Assembly (NCBI GenBank): GCA_002493085.1
Contig: DKXQ01000133.1
Coordinates: 1-9,688, forward strand
DNA: 9,688 bases
Reading direction: 5' to 3'
DNA from: Lachnoclostridium sp. UBA7122
GTDB taxonomy: Bacteria; Bacillota; Clostridia; Lachnospirales; Lachnospiraceae
This document shows positions 1-7,700 of the stretch, one piece after another. The position numbers and the translations under genes are program-made. Each line of letters starts with the position of its first letter. Positions within the stretch are counted from its first letter, which is position 1. A model generated the notes under the pieces. The model saw nothing but the letters and a program-made list of their open reading frames with translations. It had not been told where the DNA came from and made no database searches.

Positions 1-83
1 GATTTGATGCACCACTGCGTGCTTTATTTAAGCGCAAGCGGCTGCCGGGTGGAAAAATTTTGAAACCGCCAGAGCCATATACC

Positions 84-875
84 CTAAAGCTTCCTGCGCC
101 TCTGCCTTGCCGCCTCATACATTACAACTGCTGCTGCTGTTGCTGCATTTAGTGATTCAGTCCTGCCTTCCATAGGTATACGTACAGCCCCTGAAATATA
201 TTCCTGGATGTTTTCTGACAAACCATCTGCTTCACTGCCTATAACAATTCCTGCACCCTTAGTATAATCTGGCTCATCATAGATTACGCTTCCCCTCATT
301 GCCATACCATATACATTATAGCCATTATTTTTTATTCTTTTTATAATGTCCACAAGGTCATCTGCATACACAAACGGCATCCTGAATACTGCCCCCATTG
401 TCGAGCGTATTGTCTTCGGATTAAATAAATCCACTGTCCCTTTGCCCATAATTACAGCAGACATCCCTGCACCTTCAGCGGTACGCAGGACTGTCCCAAG
501 GTTTCCAGGGTCACGCATCCTGTCAAGCAGAAGCCACATATGCTTGTTGTCTTCTAATATAGTTTCAATATTATATTCTGGAAGTTCTGCAATGCCAAGT
601 ATGCCTTGTGTTGTCACTGTATCTGATATCTTTTGGAACACCCTGTCAGAAACAATTTCATATGGATACTTTTCCAAAAGCCATTTTGGCATATCCTGTG
701 CCTTTTCCATTACAGAACCAGATATATATAGCTTTTTCAGGCATTTGCTTTCTGCGGCCTCTGAAAGCATCTTTAAGCCTTCTATTACAAACTGGAATGT
801 CCTGTGTCTGTATTTTGGCTGTTTCTGCAGCTTTATTATTTCTTTAATCTGCTGGTTTGCTTCACTGGTAATCAT
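84..875 (-). CDS. TrmH/SpoU-family RNA 2'-O-ribose methyltransferase
   Basis: The 263-residue product is a SPOUT-class (SpoU/TrmH) enzyme, which transfers a methyl group from S-adenosylmethionine to a ribose 2'-OH of tRNA or rRNA. All three family motifs are visible. Motif 1 is RDPGNLGTVLRTAE at residues 121-134, motif 2 is IVIGSEADGLS at 210-220, and motif 3 is IPMEGRTESLNAATAAA at 233-249, which forms the knotted cofactor pocket. Residues 1-100 resemble the N-terminal substrate-binding domain (SpoU_sub_bind-like) of the TsnR/RlmB branch. Length is normal and the frame is intact. The ATG is chosen because a near-perfect AGGAGGT lies 5 nt upstream. The gene follows a terminator-like hairpin, so it probably belongs to a separate transcription unit from the teichoic-acid genes. 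The exact RNA target cannot be told from sequence, so no gene symbol is given. Confidence 0.93.
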   Translation of the reverse strand: MITSEANQQIKEIIKLQKQPKYRHRTFQFVIEGLKMLSEAAESKCLKKLYISGSVMEKAQDMPKWLLEKYPYEIVSDRVFQKISDTVTTQGILGIAELPEYNIETILEDNKHMWLLLDRMRDPGNLGTVLRTAEGAGMSAVIMGKGTVDLFNPKTIRSTMGAVFRMPFVYADDLVDIIKRIKNNGYNVYGMAMRGSVIYDEPDYTKGAGIVIGSEADGLSENIQEYISGAVRIPMEGRTESLNAATAAAVVMYEAARQRRRKL

Positions 876-880
876 GCCAG

Positions 881-887
881 ACCTCCT
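881..887 (-). promoter_or_regulatory. Strong Shine-Dalgarno of the TrmH-family gene
   Basis: AGGAGGT reads on the minus strand 5 nt before the ATG at 875. It is nearly the full anti-16S complement and fixes the start codon. It lies only about 11 nt beyond the end of the hairpin at 899-945. Confidence 0.85.
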
Positions 888-898
888 GTTATAAATTA

Positions 899-945
899 AA
901 AATGGTGTATAATCTCTGCTTCTGTGGGATATTATACACCATTTT
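899..945 (-). terminator. Rho-independent-type terminator after the nucleotidase gene
   Basis: The plus strand reads AAAATGGTGTATAAT at 899-913 and its exact reverse complement ATTATACACCATTTT at 931-945, giving a perfect 15-bp stem with a 17-nt loop. On the minus strand the second arm runs into TTTTTAATTT, a usable U-tract. The hairpin starts 20 nt past the nucleotidase stop codon and ends just before the ribosome binding site of the TrmH-family gene. The stem is AT-rich, so termination may be partial. The other strand also has a short T-run, but no gene converges on it here. The palindrome is seen directly; the terminator role is inferred. Confidence 0.75.
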
Positions 946-964
946 ACATTACTAAACTTACTTC

Positions 965-3900
965 CTATCTTTTCTTTTTATTTTTATTTTTCTTGCTGGC
1001 TTTACTTTTTCTAACTTTTACCTGCTGGACAGTTTTTACTTTACTTCTTGTACTTCCTGCATCATTTTGTGCATAAGCCCGCACAGTTGCTCCTGCCCTT
1101 GGTGCTGCTATATTAAATGTATAGTAATATCTGTTTGTGCCCTTATTATATGCACCACTGTTCTTTACATATTTCTTAGGGCCTACTTTAAGTACAAGTG
1201 TACAATTTTCCTTTGTATAAGCCTCTATATACCTTGTAGTTGTCTTAAAGTTTCCAACCAGTACAGGAGCTATAGGAGCACCTTTTACAACAACAAACCT
1301 GCGCATGCCTGTCATTTTGCCTTTTGTACTTCTTGAAAATACATATACCGGAGAACCTATGCCAAGACGTGCAGGGATGTTTACACTGTATCTGCCATTT
1401 TCATCTGTATTTGCAATATACTCCCTGTTTCCTGCACATATATAAATCTTTGAATCTGTCTCTGTCCACTTTCCTGAAATCTTTTTATCCTTGTCTGTTA
1501 CTGCATCAATATGTATGCCTATTTCACGGCGTTCTGGATACACATCTTTTGCAGCTTTTACTGCATGTTCAACAGGATATCCTTTGCCAGAGCCCTTGTA
1601 TGCATATACTGTCATGGTGCTGCCAGCAGACATTACACCGACAGAAGCAGTAAAATAACCTTCTTCATCAGTTTTAGCTTTATATAATTTACTGCCAATT
1701 TTTAATACAGCAGTACAGTTGTTGCCATCTGGTACGTGTCCATAGACATATCTTTCCACATCAAAAGTCTCGTACAGAGTTACCCTGTTTGGTGCTTCTT
1801 TTGTCACTGCCCTTTTCCTTGCATGGCTGACACGTCCAAGCTTATCCACCGAAAATACTTTGACCTCTGTTCCTGCATACTGGTTAGGGATGGTAACTGA
1901 ATAAGTGCCATTGTCCTTAAGTATTATATCAGTCATCTTAATTGTAAGGTTTTCATCATACTTCTTACATTTTGTATAATATGTTGGCCCAAGGCTTTTT
2001 GAAACATATACTGTTTCGCCAATAACTGCAAAAATCTTAACATTGGAATCATTGGCAGCGCCTTCTATCAGTATATCATTGTTCTTTAACTTTGTTATGG
2101 TAGGGCAGTTAGGACCTGCACGTTTAACTGTAACTGTTGTAGCATTGCTAGTGCGTCCGCTCTTATCCTCTACATATACACTGAGCTTCTTTTTTGCCTT
2201 CTGCGGAGGTATTTTAACAGAAAATGAGCCATCAACACCTACTTTGCCATCGTACAGATATTCGCCGGCAGCTACATATATAGTGAGGTTCGGTTCTGCT
2301 GTTCCCGTAATTTTAGCATCATTGTTGTCAATTTTATTGACTACTGGCTTTACTAATATTTCAGGGTTGATATTAGTAACGGCAATTTTTTCTATAGATA
2401 CATTGCCAGCACCATCTTCTACATATACAGAGTAAACACCACTTTTAGATGCTGTAAATATGTTATTCTGTATATCCATTGCGCCATCAGTCGCAACACT
2501 TGCCCACACACTGTCATCTTTGCTGTTAAATACGCCATATGCATATTTCATGGTTTTAATGCCAGACCTGTCACTTGCTATTACTGATATATTGACAGCA
2601 GCATTTGTTTCGGATGTATTGTCTGATGAAAGCACTACAGCTGGTGCATCAGTATCTTCACTGCTGCCAGCAATATACTTACATTTGTAATAGTTTGTTT
2701 CACCAAGATTGCCATAAAGCTCTTCACACCAGTCATTACTTAATATCCTTTCCCCTGCGCCGCTGCCTGTTACAAGCATAAATTTATAATTTTCTGGCAT
2801 CAGTAAGTCCCAGTTGTGGCTGACTGTAACTTCAAGGTCTCCAAGAAGCGCTTTTTTAGCAAGATATTCAAGTACAATATCCTGCAGTATTACATGTGAT
2901 TTAGAAACAACCTGTGATGCAACACCTGCATTTGCCTGTGACTGTATGCCTGCAACTATTTTATCCGTCACAAGTATAAAATCGTCTTCATCACCGACAG
3001 GCACACCATTTCTTGTCACATCCTTTATCCGGTTTGAATCATTAATTTTATTGCCGTCATAATCATACTTTGGTGCAGCTGATAAATCAATTTTATACTC
3101 TACACCCTCAAACTGGAAAAACCTGTTCCACTCTGAAATAAAATCTTCCTGTACCAGTGAATTCCCGCCTTCATTCTTGATGTAGTCTGAAAGTAAGATA
3201 TTGTTCCAGTTGGCGGATGATGATGTACCAGCAGTCTGGTAGATAGAGGCACCCCACTCCATCCATTCTTTTAACTGCTGTCCTTTCATCTTATAGATAT
3301 ATACATATCTGTGGTAATTGGCAAATGAATCTGCATTGCCTTCAACAACAGTTCCTGACAAATCAGCAAAATCTGCACCACTGTCAGAACCATATTTTGT
3401 ATACCTTGTAATTGATACAATAGGGTAGTCTTTATATTCAGGAGCATTATTCATTATGTAATTTGACGCATATTCAATCTGCGCATTATGTACTGTCTGC
3501 ATAACTTCGTTATTTTTAAGCAGGGCATCATAGTTATCCCAGTACTTTCCTTCTGCAATGTTTCCTACCTGGTTCTGGCAATACTCCTTAAGCTTTGAGT
3601 CCCATCCAGACATTGTATTGGCAATATCCTGGTTTGCTTCTGTTTCTTCTGTAACTTTCCGTATCTCATATGATGAATTGTCAATTACAGGTTTGTTATC
3701 CCCGTCAAGCTTAAGCTTTAAATCTACTACGCCAATGCCGCGGCAGCTATCCCTTACCATGACAAGCCGCTTGCCATTGACAAGCCCTGTTTCTTTGTCA
3801 ACACCTGGAAGTGTATAGTGCACATCATTCTTATCTTTTACAGGGAAATCAATATGGTCATGCCCTGCCAGAACAACATCAACACCGTCAATTTTTGTAA

Positions 3901-4726
3901 GGGCATATGCAGTATCTGCTGACCTTTCAGAAGGTGTCTCTGTACCAAAACCAGAGTGTGCAAGCACAACTATAATATCTGCACCCTGTTCTTTTAGTGC
4001 TGCTGCCTGTTTTTTTGTACTTTCCAGAATATCTTCTGTAACGAGTTTGTTTTTATAGCCTTCTGTTCTTGTTGACAGTGATGGGGTAGTTTCACCAATT
4101 ACCCCGATTTTCACGGCTATATCTGTCCCGGCATCCGATTTTATCTGTTTTTCAATAATTTTATTTTCTGTTCCGAATACGATATCACCATTGATACTTG
4201 AATGGACATTTGCCAGTACGCACTTTCCCATAAGCCCTGACATCTCAAGCTGGTTTACAATATAGTCATACCCAAAGTCAAAATCATGGTTTCCAAGTGT
4301 AATGGCATCATAATTAATCATTGACATGGCATTGTATACGGGCTGCAGTGATTCTGTATCCTGGCTGTAGATATAATCAGAGTTAAAATCCATTACACTG
4401 TCACCAAGGTCAAATGTACAATAATTGCCTTCTCCTGCCTCTGCCCTTGCAGACTGTATCATAGTATAAACTTTGTTTAAACCTCTGTTTAAATTCTTTC
4501 CTGTCTGGTAGTCATAATTTACAACCTGTCCATGTATGTCTGTTGTAAATATAAGCCTTAAATTGCCCTGTGATAATAAAGTGCTGTCCACAGCAGCACC
4601 TGTCGCAGCCTGTGCCTCTTCCTTGCGCATACCTGCCGCCAGAACAGTTCTGCTGCTTCCAGCAGGAAACAGGCATGTCATTATCATTAAAAAGCTAAGT
4701 AAAATACATATCCGTTTCTTTAACAT
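965..4726 (-). CDS. Secreted 5'-nucleotidase/CpdB-like metallophosphoesterase with Ig-like repeats
   Basis: The 1253-residue product begins with a Sec signal peptide (basic MLKKR, hydrophobic core about 6-21, likely cleavage near VLA-A at 28-31). The calcineurin-type phosphoesterase domain (about 55-300) has every metal-site motif: D63-x-H65, GD 108-109, GNHD 145-148, H257 in AHSG, and GHDH 288-291. The 5'-nucleotidase C-terminal domain (about 385-690) carries a CpdB-like stretch with YDYDG, NRI and GVPVGDEDDF near 554-583. The expected activity is extracellular hydrolysis of nucleotides or 2',3'-cyclic or cyclic di-nucleotides; the substrate is not certain. An Ig-like domain (690-785) and five related modules (790-1235) follow, then a basic tail, 11 of 17 residues being K or R. 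No LPXTG or clear C-terminal membrane helix is seen. The ATG lies 4 nt after the transferase stop codon; the nearest purine-rich site, AAGGGA, is 10 nt away, so translational coupling is likely. Confidence 0.9.
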   Translation of the reverse strand: MLKKRICILLSFLMIMTCLFPAGSSRTVLAAGMRKEEAQAATGAAVDSTLLSQGNLRLIFTTDIHGQVVNYDYQTGKNLNRGLNKVYTMIQSARAEAGEGNYCTFDLGDSVMDFNSDYIYSQDTESLQPVYNAMSMINYDAITLGNHDFDFGYDYIVNQLEMSGLMGKCVLANVHSSINGDIVFGTENKIIEKQIKSDAGTDIAVKIGVIGETTPSLSTRTEGYKNKLVTEDILESTKKQAAALKEQGADIIVVLAHSGFGTETPSERSADTAYALTKIDGVDVVLAGHDHIDFPVKDKNDVHYTLPGVDKETGLVNGKRLVMVRDSCRGIGVVDLKLKLDGDNKPVIDNSSYEIRKVTEETEANQDIANTMSGWDSKLKEYCQNQVGNIAEGKYWDNYDALLKNNEVMQTVHNAQIEYASNYIMNNAPEYKDYPIVSITRYTKYGSDSGADFADLSGTVVEGNADSFANYHRYVYIYKMKGQQLKEWMEWGASIYQTAGTSSSANWNNILLSDYIKNEGGNSLVQEDFISEWNRFFQFEGVEYKIDLSAAPKYDYDGNKINDSNRIKDVTRNGVPVGDEDDFILVTDKIVAGIQSQANAGVASQVVSKSHVILQDIVLEYLAKKALLGDLEVTVSHNWDLLMPENYKFMLVTGSGAGERILSNDWCEELYGNLGETNYYKCKYIAGSSEDTDAPAVVLSSDNTSETNAAVNISVIASDRSGIKTMKYAYGVFNSKDDSVWASVATDGAMDIQNNIFTASKSGVYSVYVEDGAGNVSIEKIAVTNINPEILVKPVVNKIDNNDAKITGTAEPNLTIYVAAGEYLYDGKVGVDGSFSVKIPPQKAKKKLSVYVEDKSGRTSNATTVTVKRAGPNCPTITKLKNNDILIEGAANDSNVKIFAVIGETVYVSKSLGPTYYTKCKKYDENLTIKMTDIILKDNGTYSVTIPNQYAGTEVKVFSVDKLGRVSHARKRAVTKEAPNRVTLYETFDVERYVYGHVPDGNNCTAVLKIGSKLYKAKTDEEGYFTASVGVMSAGSTMTVYAYKGSGKGYPVEHAVKAAKDVYPERREIGIHIDAVTDKDKKISGKWTETDSKIYICAGNREYIANTDENGRYSVNIPARLGIGSPVYVFSRSTKGKMTGMRRFVVVKGAPIAPVLVGNFKTTTRYIEAYTKENCTLVLKVGPKKYVKNSGAYNKGTNRYYYTFNIAAPRAGATVRAYAQNDAGSTRSKVKTVQQVKVRKSKASKKNKNKKKR
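968..1018 (-). other. Polycationic C-terminal tail of the nucleotidase
   Basis: Residues 1237-1253 read KVRKSKASKKNKNKKKR: 11 of 17 are basic and none is acidic. It takes the place where a sortase signal would be expected in a wall-anchored protein. A role in electrostatic attachment to anionic teichoic acid or to the membrane is inferred. Confidence 0.6.
1022..2359 (-). repeat. Five divergent Ig-like modules in the nucleotidase C-terminal half
   Basis: Residues 790-1235 hold five modules of roughly 80-105 residues (about 790-869, 872-976, 978-1058, 1067-1148, 1150-1235). Each follows the same plan: an I-x-G-like strand, a charged turn, a strand ending in a Tyr-rich hairpin (YLYDGK, LYKAKT, EYIANT), a D-x-G-x-Y/F turn, a strand such as YSVNIP or FSVKIP, then a V-x-V-Y/F strand and a Gly-rich loop. 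This resembles bacterial Ig-like (Big_6-type) stalk domains. They are related at protein level only, with no long identical DNA repeat, so recent expansion is unlikely. The second module carries an insertion of about 20 residues around 908-930. Confidence 0.7.
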
Positions 4727-4730
4727 AATT

Positions 4731-7700
4731 CTAATATCCCTTTTCCTTCAAGTAAACATAAGTACGCTCACTGTTATTACCATCAATATATTCAAAATAA
4801 TGATGATGTTCTTCTGTTTCTTTCTGGTTTAATTCAAAACCAGTATTTATGCACTTTTCAATTTCATCTAAAAGTTCTTTGCCTGTCACAGCACGCCTGC
4901 CAAAAAGTTCTGTTTCCATATCAATATAGCTTCCATGGGCAGAATCATACTTTTCATAGTCGAACTGGTAAAAGACCACAGGTTTTTTCTGGTAATAAAC
5001 ATCCCAGCATACACTTGAATAGTCTGTAATTAACATATGGCACTTCATCATAATTTCATTCAGTGGCTCTTCCCCAAAAGGAACAAGTGTAATATTATCT
5101 GCTGTGTGCTTAAAGTTCTTCAGATATCCTGCAAACTTTGGATGGATATAAAATATCATCCTTGTATCATTGTCCTCAAGCAGTTTTGACAAACGGCCGC
5201 TTTGCAAAAGAGCCGAGTAATTCTTGTAATAACCGCTTGCAAGAAAATCTTCATCACTGACCTCCTCAAGCCAGGAACGCCATGTCGGCATAAGAAGTAT
5301 AAGCTTGTCATCATCTGTTTTAGCATCTTCAAGTACATCCCATCTTGTAAATCCTGTCATAGGCGCTTTACTTCTTTTATAGTCCAGATACTTTACTACT
5401 ATATTCTGTTCAAACCGTGATGTCGTTGCAAAATACGTCATAGGACTGCTTCCATGTTTTCCAAACAGAGGGGCAACACGTTTAAGAGCTGTAACACCAT
5501 GCTGCAGAAAGAAGATAGGCCTTTTGTCAATTTTGGAACGTATAAGGCTTGTCTTGCATCTCCAGGCATATAAGTGCGTCCTTGAATCGGAGGCAACATA
5601 TAAAACCGACCCAAGCACATATAAAATGTGTTTAAAGCTCATAAACTGTATTATATGGTCATCATATGTCTTAATCTTGTCATAGTCAGGGGCATTTTTA
5701 TCAATTACATAAAAAATATCTTTTTTTTCCTCTTCTGGAAGGTTTTCCATACAGTATTTAAAGAAATAATAGCCATTATCCTGTGCCATGGAACAGAATT
5801 TTTCATATACAAGCCATATTTTCCTGCGCTTAAACAGTGGTTTTGACAATATATAAATAATACTTGCTGCCATCTCTTTAATTTTTGTTGTATAAGCATC
5901 ATACGGTGAATCAGGACGGTACAGATATGCAAGGCATCCTCCTTTTGTATAATAAGGAAATGTCATATGTCCTTCGCCCGCAAAATACTGCCTGTTCGTA
6001 AGATAGAAGTTATATTTCCAGTAATTGCCCGTAAACCTGGCCCTTACTTCATGTTCATAGCCATATTTATATACAAGTATACGTAAATCCCAGTAGAGTT
6101 CCCTTAAAGGAAGTGTGCTGAAATCTATTACTGCCTTTATAATATAATGCCTGTCATCTTCCTTTATACTATATTCTACAGGAATATCATAACTTACTGC
6201 ACTTCTGTACCTCAAAACAATATCTTTAATGGACATTTCCTCCTGCTTCTTCATCTTCATGTAAACAGTGGAAACAGACTTGCCAGACTTAATTTTTAAA
6301 ACTTTTGCCTGTGTGTATTCATTAACCACTTTTTCAGGTTTACACATGCATATTCCAAAATTGCGGCTTCCCATTCTTATATAAGGAAGTATTGCCATTT
6401 CACCAGGTTCATATTTCCTTCCGGGCTTAAGTTCAGGATTTCCTATGCCTGTAACTATACATGGAGCCTTATAGGCTTCAGGCTTATCAAACTTCTCATA
6501 TAGTGAGTCAGCTTCTTTTGCCCATTCCTGGCTTTTAAATATAGCAATATACTTTGTCGAAAAGGACTGGTCTAAAATCTCTGCTGCCATAAGATACCTG
6601 TCTGATGGGATAAGATTTTGTTTCCATTCTTTAAAATCTTCACAAATTCTTTTTTCCAGACGCTCTTCTTTAGTTGTCTCCCTTACACATCTGATTCTGT
6701 TTTTAGAATCTATAAGCATAAAACGGACAGGTATATGTTCTGGACTATTTAATTCCATATCTATATAAATCTTGTTATTTTCACTTATTAAATCTGCCTG
6801 TATGCTCTTTTTATCTGCATTGTTTATGCTGCACCCTTCCTCTGCTGCATGAAACTTCCTTATATATACAGGCTGTACCTTAAGCCTTGGAAATGTCCTT
6901 TTAAGCTCCCGTTCCCTGAGCCTGTCCTTTACAGACTTTACTTTAAGCTTTACAAGTGCCTCTTCAAGATATGTCCTTGGAGTTGTATTTGTAATAACAA
7001 CATAGTCAAAGCAATCGTTATAATTATCATGCAGTCTGATACTTAAACCATTTTTAAACCATCTCTTTTCAAACTGGACAATATCATTACTCTGGGCATA
7101 CTTGCTAATAGCTTCAAGGTCACTTTTGCCTGTCATTTTAAGTGGATGGATAATACGCCTTGGTCTTTGCATATTTTCAGAATAGTCCTCAATAACCAGG
7201 CCATCTTCTTTGCCATACAGCACCAGGTCAAGCATTTTAGCCGGCGCATCAAGTGAATCATATTTTATGAATTTTTCACAATAACTGCCATCATCATATC
7301 CCTCACCAAGGATTTTTTCTGTAACCAGCCACTCTGAAAGTGATTCTATATCATACAGCTTTACAAACGGAAGTTCTGTTATATCCATGTACATGCCACG
7401 GTCTTTCATATACTTGTCATAATCATACATATATAATATAATTGGCTTCCTTGTTACAGAGAAGTCAAAAAATACACTTGAATAGTCCGTAACCAGCGCA
7501 TCTACACTATTTAAGAACTCGTATTTATCCACCTGGGCTGGAAAGCTCTTAATATGCTTGTAATCACCAAGCTGCACCGCATTTTTAAGTATTGGATGGA
7601 AATTCACATATAAAACCTGGTGGTCTTTCATCCTGTCATCCAGATACTTCATCATTTCTGATATTGTCCTGCTATATGAGCCATACTGGACAGAATGGTT

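Noticed and set aside
1..83. Edge segment with clearly higher GC (about half G+C) and frames open on both strands, including a plus-strand frame closing with TGA at 61-63.
   Set aside because: Too short to identify any protein, with no recognisable motif, start or ribosome site. It could be the end of a neighbouring gene or plain intergenic DNA. No clear terminator for the TrmH-family gene was found in it either.
346..894. Plus-strand open frame of 182 codons opposite the TrmH-family gene.
   Set aside because: It lies antisense to a gene with all family motifs, has no ribosome site or protein-like motif, and its composition is what the complement of a low-GC gene gives.
4664..4675. Possible lipoprotein signal around Cys18 of the nucleotidase (IMTC).
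   Set aside because: The residues before the Cys do not fit a standard lipobox (Met-Thr at -2/-1, no L at -3), and a good signal peptidase I site, VLA-A, follows. Ordinary secretion is the better reading.
4536..4832. Plus-strand open frame spanning the transferase/nucleotidase junction, with hydrophobic stretches.
   Set aside because: The hydrophobicity comes from reading the complement of the signal peptide and Lys-rich codons; both sense genes are convincing across this point.
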